DNA of 46,888 nucleotides, from the NCBI RefSeq assembly GCF_000531125.1, contig NZ_CBTK010000077.1:1-46888 (forward strand), written 5' to 3'. Shown here piece by piece: positions 1 through 8,377 of this stretch. The position numbers and the translations under genes are program-made. Below the pieces are notes generated by a model. That model was given only the letters and a program-made list of their open reading frames with translations. It ran no database searches and was not told the DNA's origin. Each line of letters begins with the position of its first letter. Position 1 is the first letter of the stretch. Origin of the DNA: Candidatus Contendobacter odensis Run_B_J11 (lineage in GTDB: Bacteria > Pseudomonadota > Gammaproteobacteria > Competibacterales > Competibacteraceae).

Positions 1-6
1 TTAATT

Positions 7-273
7 TTAGAAAAATAGAATGGTATCTAAAAATTCCACAACCTGCATAGGAGAGCTATAGCGATCCCCAAGCTTATAGAGTGCGGCTTGCGGCTGGCTT
101 AACAAATTGGACAACAGCGATTGCAAATCATCCATAGAACTGATCGGCCATTGGTCTTGATAGCGTCGCTTCACTCTCTGAAGAAAATCAGCCACTTCAG
201 GGATAGTTGCGGAAGTCGCCAGCGAGTCTAGCGTTGCACGGGTCATCCGGTCATTGCGCGCCAAATTCAGCAC
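7..273 (-). CDS. Hypothetical protein, possibly a truncated C-terminal remnant
   Basis: An 88-codon frame that would start at a GTG (273-271). I do not recognise the family. The product is mostly polar and looks helical, with no signal peptide, membrane segment or metal motif. The frame is closed upstream by a stop only a few codons before the GTG, and that stop lies in the edge of the dispersed repeat at 284-339. The repeat may therefore have replaced the 5' part of a longer gene. No convincing Shine-Dalgarno precedes the GTG. It may be a small real gene or a remnant. Confidence 0.35.
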   Translation of the reverse strand: MLNLARNDRMTRATLDSLATSATIPEVADFLQRVKRRYQDQWPISSMDDLQSLLSNLLSQPQAALYKLGDRYSSPMQVVEFLDTILFF

Positions 274-283
274 GGGCCAATCT

Positions 284-339
284 TTTCAGCGGCTTACTGG
301 ATTCCAGCCTACGCGGGAATGACGGAAAGCGAAAGTCCT
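284..339. repeat. Dispersed inverted-repeat element, copy 1 (half element)
   Basis: This stretch contains cttactggattcc, cgcgggaatgacgg and the tail gaaagcgaaagtcct. All three recur almost identically at about 24446-24498. Copy 1 lacks the mirror-image left half seen in the second copy. It lies between the slt stop and the small ORF at the window edge. Confidence 0.75.
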
Positions 340-359
340 ACTAATGAAAGGGTAGGGTT

Positions 360-2381
360 TTAACCATTGGGGCGGGTTGCTTCCGGCGGCAATACCGGTT
401 TCATCCGAGCGCCGAGAGTCGTTTCGGGGCTTTGCGCACCCAGTCGGCGCTGATAAATAGCGGCGTATTCCATAACCCGCTGTACATAGGATCGAGTTTC
501 GCGATAGGGGATGGTTTCCGCCCACACATCGGCGGGCACGGTGTCACGGGCCGGCAACCATTGCGCCACTTTGTTCGGGCCGGCGTTATAGGCTGCGGTG
601 GCCAGCATCGGATTGTCCTGCAACCGCTCCAGAATCTGCCGCAGGTAGTGGACGCCATAACGAATGTTAATGTCAGGGCGCAATAGAGGAGGATTGTCGG
701 CGGAGACATCCCGCAATTCCTGGGCAATCTGCCGACCCGTCGCGGGCATGATCTGCATCAACCCCAATGCCCCAACCGGCGAACGGGCATCAGGCCGGAA
801 ACTGCTTTCCTGCCGGATCACCGCATATACCCAAGCGGGATCGACCGTATCGGTGCGAGCGTTATTGATGACCCCCTCGCGATAGGCCAGCGGAAACCGC
901 AACTCCAGATCGTCCCAATGCTCGGCGCGGGAGATAGTAGCAATGGCTTGCGGATGCCAGTCCCAGCGGTGTGCCAGCACTGCGGCTTGTTGCAACGCCG
1001 GACGGTCGAAACCCTGGGTGGCCTGCCGCCATTCCGCGTCGGCTTCCAGCTCCCGTCCGAGAATGTACAGCTCCCGCGCCCGCTGCAAACCCGGCGAACC
1101 GGTGAGCAACGCATCCAGTTCGGTCGCGGGAATCGTCAGCGGAGTGCTGGGAATGGCATAGGGCGTACTGAGCCGGTCGGCGGCCAGAAAACCGTGATAA
1201 TCGCGCTGCTGGGCGATGCTCTGATAAATCGGTTTAGCCTCTTCCACGCGACCCAGTGCCTCCAGCGTCCGGCCCCGCCAGTATTGCCAGCGCGGACTGT
1301 CGCGTTCTTCCGCCGGCAGTTGATCCAGCCAGTACAACGCCGCCGGCCAGTCGCCCTGCCGCAAACAGATTCGTACCCGCCATTCCCGCACATCACGATC
1401 CACCATCGTATCCGGTACCGCCGCCAGCCGCGCTAATGCCGTCGGGTGATAGTCGCTGGCAATCCACAAGGCCAGCCATCGTTCCACCTCTACCAGTCGG
1501 GGGGCCAGTTGTGGGTCACGCTGCTTGAGGGTATCAAGCGCCGCTGCCGCTGCCAGCCCATCGCGCTTACCCCAGCGTTCCAAACCATCGCTGACAATCA
1601 ACCCGGTGCGCGGATCGCTGAAATCAAAGCGCCCGTTTTCCAGCAATCGTGGCGGATCGTCGGCAATAACCAGCCAATGGTCGGCCAGCTTCCGGTCGGC
1701 AGCAGGCATCGCTTCACGCAAGGTTTTCGCCAGCCCCAAACTGTTGCGATCCATCGCCAGCGCGAACCGCTGCCAGAGCAATTCCGGTGTGATCCCCCCT
1801 TGACTGCGCCAAACGGTGATCACCGGATCGCAGGCGACCGGAAGCGCCGTACCGCGCAGCCAAAGAGTGGAGAAACCCAGCAGCGCCGATTCTTTCTGCC
1901 CGCTATTCAATAAGGCTTGCCGCCGCCAGCAGTCCAGTTCGGGATCGCGGCTGGGAACTGCGTCACGCCCATAATCGTCCCAGCGCCGGGCGGTGGCGAG
2001 CTGGCGCAGCCAAATGCCGCGCAAGCGTTCGGCCAAGGGTGAATCGGCGTAAGTTTGCAGAAACTCGCGGACTTCGGCAGCGGGTAATTCTGGCAAACGG
2101 CGGCTGAGTTCCTGATAGCGCAGGTAAGGATAAAGCGGATAGGTACGGAGTGAGGCGTAGTCTACCGAGACCCCGTTGCGCAGCGCTTGATCTGCATTCT
2201 GAAACGCCTCCCGCCACGCAGATAAGGATTCCGTCGCGCTTGCATCGCCGCCTATGCCAATGGTCAGCATGGCAACCAGTAACGGTATCCATCCACGACG
2301 CGGCAAGCGCCACCCGGAACCGCTGGGAGTTCCGGCTGGATTCAGATAAGAAGCGCCACGCCGGCTACGGCGCTGGTTCAT
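360..2381 (-). CDS. slt: Soluble lytic murein transglycosylase (Slt70-like)
   Basis: Periplasmic GH23 enzyme that cleaves the MurNAc-GlcNAc bond of peptidoglycan with formation of 1,6-anhydroMurNAc. The N-terminus is basic and followed by a hydrophobic stretch (signal peptide). A long alpha-helical superhelix region typical of Slt70 follows. The C-terminal catalytic domain carries ESSFRPDA with the catalytic Glu, GALGLMQIMP and AAYNAGPNKV. At about 673 residues it matches full-length Slt70. A longer frame opens at a TTG (2408) that would overlap the upstream gene; the ATG at 2381 gives a 7-nt gap and is preferred. It follows a second transglycosylase gene on the same strand, so the two are probably co-transcribed. 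Confidence 0.93.
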   Translation of the reverse strand: MNQRRSRRGASYLNPAGTPSGSGWRLPRRGWIPLLVAMLTIGIGGDASATESLSAWREAFQNADQALRNGVSVDYASLRTYPLYPYLRYQELSRRLPELPAAEVREFLQTYADSPLAERLRGIWLRQLATARRWDDYGRDAVPSRDPELDCWRRQALLNSGQKESALLGFSTLWLRGTALPVACDPVITVWRSQGGITPELLWQRFALAMDRNSLGLAKTLREAMPAADRKLADHWLVIADDPPRLLENGRFDFSDPRTGLIVSDGLERWGKRDGLAAAAALDTLKQRDPQLAPRLVEVERWLALWIASDYHPTALARLAAVPDTMVDRDVREWRVRICLRQGDWPAALYWLDQLPAEERDSPRWQYWRGRTLEALGRVEEAKPIYQSIAQQRDYHGFLAADRLSTPYAIPSTPLTIPATELDALLTGSPGLQRARELYILGRELEADAEWRQATQGFDRPALQQAAVLAHRWDWHPQAIATISRAEHWDDLELRFPLAYREGVINNARTDTVDPAWVYAVIRQESSFRPDARSPVGALGLMQIMPATGRQIAQELRDVSADNPPLLRPDINIRYGVHYLRQILERLQDNPMLATAAYNAGPNKVAQWLPARDTVPADVWAETIPYRETRSYVQRVMEYAAIYQRRLGAQSPETTLGARMKPVLPPEATRPNG

Positions 2382-2388
2382 GCCTTGA

Positions 2389-3423
2389 TTACTTGTCGTT
2401 GCCCGCAAACAGAGGGCTAGCAGCGGCAGGCGTGACCGATCGGGCGGGCGGGTTAACCGTGACGGCAGGCCGGCTCATACCCGCGCTGCTGCTGCCGCTG
2501 ATGACCCGATTGCCGTTGGGTGGTAGATAGGTGCGCGGTTGGGTGGTTGAAGCGGATTGAGCGGAAAGATTGGTCAGGCTGGCGGGGCGGTTGCCGGTGC
2601 GTGGAGTGATCACGACGACACCGGGACCGCGTGAGTAGAAATTACCCGCGTAATTTCCGCCCGCATCGCTGCTGCGATTCAGCGCCAGGGGACTACTGCC
2701 CGCGCTGGTGTTATACGCAGTGTTATACAGGCCACCCTGTCGGTATTGCTGGTAGTAGTTCAGCACCTTGACCACATAAGTCTGGGTTTCCTGATAGGGC
2801 GGAACCTGATTGCCGTACTTTTGCACTGCGCCCTCACCCGCGTTGTAGCCGGCTGCCGCCAGCCGGGGATCGTTGAACCGGTCCAGCAGCCAGCGTAGAT
2901 AGCGGGCGCCGCCATGCATATTGGCAATCGGATCGTAGGGGTTGCCGACACCGAAGCGTTCGGCGGTGCCGGGCATCAGTTGCATCAGCCCCATGGCGCC
3001 TTTGGGAGACACCGCCCACGGGTTATAAGCTGATTCAGCGCTGATCACGGCGTGCATGAACGCCGGTTCCAGGCGGTACTGCGCCGCAATGCGGTTAATA
3101 TCGGCAGTGAACCGCTGACGATTGCCTTCGTTGATCCGCGACAAGCGGGTGCGTCCAGTCGGCTGGGTATAATAATTGCGCGGCGTCATCGAAGCGCCGC
3201 CCGGCGCGTACAGATTGCTGGGGGCGAAGCTGGAGGCGGATTGGGCGGATTCCTTGCGGTAGGCCGGGGTGCGCATCACCAGTTTGTAGCGGGGATCATT
3301 AGGGACGTTGCTCAGATGCCGGACTCCGTTACCATCCACGAAAGCGTAGATGTCGGCCTGAACCGGCCCGGATAGCAGGGCCAGCGCTGCTGGAATCAGA
3401 CCGGCTAATAATCGCCGCTTCAT
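2389..3423 (-). CDS. Secreted lytic transglycosylase with N-terminal DUF4124-like region
   Basis: A 344-residue exported protein. A signal peptide (MKRRLLAG to about residue 23, cleavage near VQA-D) is followed by DIYAFVDGNGVRHLSN, which resembles the short DUF4124 module. The SLT/GH23 catalytic domain spans about residues 115-225, with ISAESAYNP (catalytic Glu), GAMGLMQLMP and AAGYNAGEGAV. The C-terminal third is rich in Ser, Asn and Pro, low in complexity and probably disordered. The ATG at 3423 is preceded by AAGGAG at good spacing. It lies directly upstream of slt on the same strand. Likely role is peptidoglycan remodelling; MltC/MltE-like naming is not warranted. Confidence 0.9.
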   Translation of the reverse strand: MKRRLLAGLIPAALALLSGPVQADIYAFVDGNGVRHLSNVPNDPRYKLVMRTPAYRKESAQSASSFAPSNLYAPGGASMTPRNYYTQPTGRTRLSRINEGNRQRFTADINRIAAQYRLEPAFMHAVISAESAYNPWAVSPKGAMGLMQLMPGTAERFGVGNPYDPIANMHGGARYLRWLLDRFNDPRLAAAGYNAGEGAVQKYGNQVPPYQETQTYVVKVLNYYQQYRQGGLYNTAYNTSAGSSPLALNRSSDAGGNYAGNFYSRGPGVVVITPRTGNRPASLTNLSAQSASTTQPRTYLPPNGNRVISGSSSAGMSRPAVTVNPPARSVTPAAASPLFAGNDK

Positions 3424-3607
3424 CAGCTTCTCCTTGATTTTATTGAAGGCTTATTCAGATTGATGAGGGTCGGCGACCGTCTGGTTTTCGCCGGAGAGTC
3501 AAGCGTCTGTCGGTCAACCTCGTTAAGATTAGCATAAACCGCCCAATCGCAACCGCCTCAGCGGCCTGATTGCCCCCCCTTCCGAATCCATGTGAATGAG
3601 GACACTG

Positions 3608-5131
3608 ATGTTTAGAACCGCTGAATTGCAACGCAAGCTGCCCAAAGAGGATTACCACCAGCAGGTTCCGCAGTTGCGGCAGGAATTGTTGATGATGCAG
3701 ATGGAACTGCGGGATGCTGGGTTTCCGGTCATCGTGGTGTTCGCCGGGGTCGACGGTGCCGGCAAGAGTGAAACAGTCAACAAACTGCACGAATGGATGG
3801 ATTCGCGCTGGCTGATCACCCGGGCCTTTGGCGATCCCTCCGACGAGGAGCGCGACCGCCCGGAATACTGGCGATTCTGGCGGGAATTGCCGCCCAATGG
3901 TCGCATTGGGCTGTTTCTGAGTTCCTGGTATTCGCTGCCGATCCTCGATCAAGTGTACGGGCATACCAGCCTGGCCGAGTTTGACGAGCGGCTGGAGCGG
4001 ATTAAGACCTTCGAGCAGACTTTAGCCAACGACGGTGCGTTGATCCTGAAGTTCTGGATGCACCTGTCGAAGGATGCGCAAAAAGAGCGGCTGCGCAAGC
4101 TGGAAAAGAGTCCACTGCTGCACTGGCAGATTTCCAAGCGCGACTGGCGGCACTGGGAAATGTACGACCAGTTCATTGCCGCCGCCGAACGCACCCTGAT
4201 GAAGACCGGCACCGGGCTGGCGCCGTGGAAAATCGTCGAGGGCTACGACGAGCGTTATCGCAGCGTCACCGTAGCGACCACCCTCCGCGACGCGATTCGG
4301 TTTCGGCTGGATGAGGTCAAGGCGGGGCGGGGCGACGGTAATAGTGAAGCTACTGCCCACTCGTCAGTTCCGGCGGTAGACCCCAACGGATCAGCGCGGG
4401 TGACGGTGTTGTCGCATCTGGATATGAGCAAAACCCTGGCCAAGGACGACTATGACGCCAGTTTGAAACGGTATCAGGCTAAGCTGAATCAGTTGCAGCG
4501 CAGCGCCCGCGACCGCAAGGTTTCAACACTGCTGATGTTTGAGGGTTGGGACGCCGCCGGCAAAGGCGGCAGCATTCGGCGCATCACCAGTGCGCTGGAT
4601 GCCCGCGACTATCAGGTAATCCAGATCGCCGCCCCCACTGACGAGGAAGCCGCCCACAATTATCTGTGGCGGTTCTGGCGACATTTGCCACGGGCCGGTC
4701 ATGTCACCATCTATGATCGGAGTTGGTACGGGCGGGTGCTGGTGGAGCGAATTGAGGGCTTCGCCCGCACCCGCGAATGGCAGCGCGCCTATGCCGAGAT
4801 CAACGATTTCGAGGCGCAGTTGGTCGAGAGCGGGATCGTGTTGCTGAAATTCTGGCTGCATATCACCCCGGAGGAGCAGTTGCGGCGGTTCCAGGAACGC
4901 GAGCAGATCGCGTACAAGGCGTGGAAGCTGACTGACGAAGATTGGCGCAACCGCGAGCGTTGGGCGAGCTACGAGCTGGCGGTGAACGATATGGTCGAAC
5001 ACACCAGCACCCGCCAGGCGCCGTGGACCCTGATTGAGGCGAACGATAAGCGCCATACCCGAATTGAAGTGCTGCGAACGCTGTGCGAGCGGATGGAAGC
5101 AGCGCTGGCTGGCGGGTCGAAATCCTCTTGA
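3608..5131 (+). CDS. pap: Polyphosphate:AMP phosphotransferase (two-domain PPK2, class II)
   Basis: Transfers a phosphate from polyphosphate to AMP, making ADP. It has two tandem PPK2 P-loop domains. The first carries the Walker A motif GVDGAGKSE (about residues 46-54) and SSWYSLPI. The second carries FEGWDAAGKGGS (about 310-321) and DRSWYGRVLVER. The length of 507 residues fits two-domain PAPs, in which the C-terminal domain is the usual catalytic one. I chose the ATG at 3608 over the in-frame ATG at 3596 because GAGGA sits 6-7 nt before it and family members begin MF. The domain-1 SSWY replaces the DRSWYGR of domain 2, consistent with a degenerate first domain. It is followed by ppk1 after about 33 nt, so synthesis and use of polyphosphate are encoded together. 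Confidence 0.94.
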   Translation: MFRTAELQRKLPKEDYHQQVPQLRQELLMMQMELRDAGFPVIVVFAGVDGAGKSETVNKLHEWMDSRWLITRAFGDPSDEERDRPEYWRFWRELPPNGRIGLFLSSWYSLPILDQVYGHTSLAEFDERLERIKTFEQTLANDGALILKFWMHLSKDAQKERLRKLEKSPLLHWQISKRDWRHWEMYDQFIAAAERTLMKTGTGLAPWKIVEGYDERYRSVTVATTLRDAIRFRLDEVKAGRGDGNSEATAHSSVPAVDPNGSARVTVLSHLDMSKTLAKDDYDASLKRYQAKLNQLQRSARDRKVSTLLMFEGWDAAGKGGSIRRITSALDARDYQVIQIAAPTDEEAAHNYLWRFWRHLPRAGHVTIYDRSWYGRVLVERIEGFARTREWQRAYAEINDFEAQLVESGIVLLKFWLHITPEEQLRRFQEREQIAYKAWKLTDEDWRNRERWASYELAVNDMVEHTSTRQAPWTLIEANDKRHTRIEVLRTLCERMEAALAGGSKSS

Positions 5132-5164
5132 ATTCACTAAAAACCATCCAAAGGTGCGGGGACC

Positions 5165-7507
5165 ATGATCGAACAAGCTGAGAGTTCATTCCAAGGCGTT
5201 GCAGTGACCGAAGTAGCCGAAGTAGCCGAAGTAGCCGAAGTAGCCGAAGTGGCTGAAATGGCTGAAATGGCTGAAGTGACCGAAGTGGTTGAAGTGGCTA
5301 AAACGCGATCACGCCCTGGCCGCCACAAACACGATGATCAGCCGCTCGTGGCAGCGCCGGGCACGCCGGACGAACCGCCGCCAATCCTCAATCCCGATGC
5401 ACCAGAATGGTATCTGAACCGCGAGTTGACCTGGCTGGCGTTCAATCAGCGGGTGCTGCATGAGGCGCAGGACGAGCGCACTCCGCTGTTGGAGCGGGTC
5501 AAGTTTTTGGCTATTGTCAGCTCCAATCTGGACGAGTTTTTCATGAAGCGCATTGGTGGCCTCAAGCAGCAAATCGGGGCACGGGTGCGGGAACTGACGG
5601 TAGACGGGCGCAGCCCCGAACAGCAGTTGAGCGAATGCCTGGTGGTGGTGCGCGACATTGTGGAGCAGCAGCGGCTGTTATCCTCCCATCTGCACCGGCT
5701 GTTGAAGGCGCAGGGCATCGTGCTGCGCAGCTACCAGCGGCTGGCGGAGCCGCAGCGTAAGCAAATGCGCGATTACTACCTGCGCAATATCTTCCCGCTG
5801 GTCACGCCGCAGACCATGGACCCGGCGCACCCGTTCCCGTTCCTGTCCAACCTGTCGCTCAATTTGTTGGTGACGGTGCGCTATGCCAACGATGAATCCA
5901 GCGGGCTGACACGAATCAAGGTGCCGGTAGGTTCGGGCATTCCGCGCTTTCTCAAGGTCGGCGACGAGGAGTTATACGTCCCGCTGGAGGAGGTGATCGC
6001 CCACAATCTCGATCTGCTGTTTCCGGGCATGGTGATCGAAGCCTGTGAATTGTTCCGCGTCACCCGCAACGCGATTGCCGAGCGCGACGAGGACCAGGCC
6101 GACGATATGCTGGTGATGATCGAGTCGGAACTGCGCGAACGTCGGTTCGCGCCCATTGTCCGGCTGGAAGTGGAAAAAAACATGGATCCGTACCACCGAG
6201 GGATGCTGGCCGCTGAACTGGGGTTGGAAGAGGCTACTGAGGTCTTCGAAGTCGACGGGATGATGGCGCTGCGCGATCTGTTTCAGGTTGTCGGCATCAA
6301 CCGACCCGAACTGCACGATCCGTCACAACATCCGCTCGATCATCCCAAGCTGGGCGACAAAAAGCGCAACATCTTTCATATCATCCGCGATACTGGACCG
6401 ATCCTGTTGCAGCATCCTTATGAGTCGTTTGCGACTTCGGTGGAGCGGTTTGTGCTGGAAGCCAGCGACGATCCGAAAGTGTTGGCGATCAAGATGACCT
6501 TGTATCGCACCTCGTCGGATTCCAAGATCATCGAGTATCTGATCGACGCCGCGCAGGACGGCAAGCAGGTGACGGTAGTGGTGGAATTGAAAGCGCGCTT
6601 CGACGAGGCGGCCAATATCCGCTGGGCCAACCGGCTGGAGGAAGCCGGCATCCATGTCACTTATGGCGTGGTGGGACTGAAAACTCACAGCAAGGTGATT
6701 CTGGTAGTGCGGCGCGATTTCAACGGCCTGCGCCGTTATGCCCATATCGGCACCGGCAACTATCACGCCGGCACTGCCCGCCTCTATTGCGATCTGGGTC
6801 TGCTGACCTGCGATCCGGCGATTGGCGAGGATTTGACCGAGCTGTTCAATTATCTGACCACCGGTTATGTCCCCAAGCGTAACTACCGGAAGTTGCTGCC
6901 GGCGCCCAAGGTGCTGAAACCGGCGCTGCTGGATAAGATCGAGCGCGAGATTAACCATGCCAAGGCAGCTAAGCCCGCACTGATTCAGTTCAAAATGAAC
7001 GCGCTGGAAGACAAGGACATTACCGCAGCGCTGTATCGAGCTTCACAGGCTGGGGTCAAGGTGGATTTAATCGTGCGCGATACCTGCCGGCTGCGTCCGG
7101 GTATCGCGGGGCTGTCAGAGAGGGTGCGGGTGATCAGCATCGTCGGGCGGTTTTTGGAGCATACCCGGATTTATTATTTCCTCAATGGTGAGACCGAAGA
7201 GTATTTCATCGGCTCGGCGGATTGCATGAAGCGCAATCTGGAAAGCCGGGTTGAAGTGGTAACGCCGGTGGATCATCCAGAATTGAAGCAGGAGTTACGG
7301 CAGATTCTGGAAGTGCAGCTTAATGACCGACGCACTGCTTGGGACATGCAATCCGATGGCAGCTATGTGCAGCGAATGCCGGGCGAAAACGATGACCTGC
7401 GTGGCTCCCAGCAGATTCTGATCGAACTGGCGGAAAAGCGGCAAAAGGAAGCGCTACGCCTCAAGAAGCGTAAACCCAAGGGTATCGCCCGGCGGGCGGT
7501 GAATTGA
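5165..7507 (+). CDS. ppk1: Polyphosphate kinase 1
   Basis: Membrane-associated enzyme that polymerises the gamma phosphate of ATP into polyphosphate, reversibly. It has the typical PPK1 layout: N-domain (PEWYLNRELTWLAFNQRV from about residue 79), head domain, and two PLD-like C-domains. The two catalytic histidines are visible as LKTHSK (His508, equivalent to E. coli His435) and FLEHTR (His666, equivalent to His592). At 780 residues it is longer than usual (about 690) because of a roughly 75-residue N-terminal extension containing an EVA tripeptide repeat and a basic Pro/Arg/His segment. The gene directly follows pap on the same strand and probably shares its transcript. Confidence 0.97.
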   Translation: MIEQAESSFQGVAVTEVAEVAEVAEVAEVAEMAEMAEVTEVVEVAKTRSRPGRHKHDDQPLVAAPGTPDEPPPILNPDAPEWYLNRELTWLAFNQRVLHEAQDERTPLLERVKFLAIVSSNLDEFFMKRIGGLKQQIGARVRELTVDGRSPEQQLSECLVVVRDIVEQQRLLSSHLHRLLKAQGIVLRSYQRLAEPQRKQMRDYYLRNIFPLVTPQTMDPAHPFPFLSNLSLNLLVTVRYANDESSGLTRIKVPVGSGIPRFLKVGDEELYVPLEEVIAHNLDLLFPGMVIEACELFRVTRNAIAERDEDQADDMLVMIESELRERRFAPIVRLEVEKNMDPYHRGMLAAELGLEEATEVFEVDGMMALRDLFQVVGINRPELHDPSQHPLDHPKLGDKKRNIFHIIRDTGPILLQHPYESFATSVERFVLEASDDPKVLAIKMTLYRTSSDSKIIEYLIDAAQDGKQVTVVVELKARFDEAANIRWANRLEEAGIHVTYGVVGLKTHSKVILVVRRDFNGLRRYAHIGTGNYHAGTARLYCDLGLLTCDPAIGEDLTELFNYLTTGYVPKRNYRKLLPAPKVLKPALLDKIEREINHAKAAKPALIQFKMNALEDKDITAALYRASQAGVKVDLIVRDTCRLRPGIAGLSERVRVISIVGRFLEHTRIYYFLNGETEEYFIGSADCMKRNLESRVEVVTPVDHPELKQELRQILEVQLNDRRTAWDMQSDGSYVQRMPGENDDLRGSQQILIELAEKRQKEALRLKKRKPKGIARRAVN
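5201..5299 (+). repeat. Eleven 9-bp tandem repeats inside ppk1
   Basis: Eleven consecutive 9-bp units, four of them identical (gaagtagcc, 5210-5245), the rest variants such as gaagtggct and gaaatggct. All are in frame and encode Glu-Val-Ala-like tripeptides near the N-terminus of PPK1. Copy-number change would alter protein length in steps of three residues without breaking the frame. Confidence 0.95.
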
Positions 7508-7548
7508 GGAGCCGTTGTATATAAATCTTGGAAAACAGCGGATCGCAG

Positions 7549-7565
7549 CGCGGGCTATGCCCGCG
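7549..7565. other. GC-rich hairpin between ppk1 and the convergent HNH gene
   Basis: cgcgggc-tat-gcccgcg forms a perfect 7-bp stem with a 3-nt loop between the convergent ppk1 and the HNH gene. No T tract follows, so it is at best a weak terminator or stabilising hairpin. Just downstream (about 7597-7612) lies gaagcgaaagtcctgaa, which matches the tail of the dispersed repeat at 284-339 and 24381-24504. Confidence 0.4.
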
Positions 7566-7618
7566 TTCGCACCACATCTTCAGGTCGATCCGTATGAAGC
7601 GAAAGTCCTGAATACGAA

Positions 7619-8374
7619 TCACGGATTTACTAGCATTTCGAGAGCGGCGATAGACTCGGCCCAAGCTTGAGGATGGTTGGCGCGCAACGTGCCAAAAGGC
7701 GGCATAGTCTGCCCGCTGCCGAAGAAACACCAATTCAGCAGGCCATGATCATCACCCTCCCATAACTCGGTTATTAGATCAGTGGCGGTCGGCGTGCCGG
7801 TGGCAAGGTATTGCTCAACCAGAGCAGAGAGGCGCATAAAAGTTTTTCGGTAACCAGACGCCAAGGCTTCCCGGCGATCCAGTTGAAGCACTTCAACGGT
7901 CTTTAGCCCTTTCGGCGACCAGTCGTTCACCTGCACATCAAACCGCGCCACCATGTTTCCAGTGATGGGATCAAAATCCAGATGCTGCCAAGGGTTTTCC
8001 ACAGTCGGATTGACTAACAAGGGCTGGTCATCGTCGGAAAGAGGAAACCGACTTCCCTTGAAACGCCCGCATTCGGCACAGCACAGCAGCAGATTCGGCC
8101 ATACAAACATCTTTTCGGGGTATGGCATCTTGGGCCAGAAATGTTCTATGTCCGTGCCATGCGAGTCCAAGCAGTACATGCAACGTTCACGCACCCCCAT
8201 CATGCCTTTGAGAGTAGCAAGCACAACCTGTAACGGGTGAGTCTTGCGGGCGTTCCTCCATTCCCGTTCAATGTCCAGAGAACCACCAGTGCGCTTGCGA
8301 TTGACCTCATTCTGCCTTTTCTTCAGCTTATTTTCGACATCTGCCTTCAGATGCGCCCGAATCACATGGCGCAT
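7619..8374 (-). CDS. HNH endonuclease of Septu/retron type (PtuB-like)
   Basis: A 251-residue probable nuclease effector. A zinc-bound HNH core is visible: CMYC (Cys65, Cys68), DIEHFWPK (His78), then WPNLLLCCAECGRFKG (Asn94, Cys99, Cys102). This spacing resembles the HNH proteins called PtuB and the TIGR02646-like proteins found with retrons. The C-terminal half (about 130-251) is helical and unassigned. The ATG at 8374 lies 3 nt beyond the stop of the ATPase gene, so the two are translationally linked. Such pairs are known anti-phage systems in which the ATPase restrains or directs the nuclease. The family name is by motif only. Confidence 0.8.
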   Translation of the reverse strand: MRHVIRAHLKADVENKLKKRQNEVNRKRTGGSLDIEREWRNARKTHPLQVVLATLKGMMGVRERCMYCLDSHGTDIEHFWPKMPYPEKMFVWPNLLLCCAECGRFKGSRFPLSDDDQPLLVNPTVENPWQHLDFDPITGNMVARFDVQVNDWSPKGLKTVEVLQLDRREALASGYRKTFMRLSALVEQYLATGTPTATDLITELWEGDDHGLLNWCFFGSGQTMPPFGTLRANHPQAWAESIAALEMLVNP

Positions 8375-8377
8375 CGA

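Noticed and set aside
918-1913. Two plus-strand frames of 155-172 codons
   Set aside because: Both are antisense to slt and have the Arg/Pro-rich make-up of shadow frames in GC-rich DNA.
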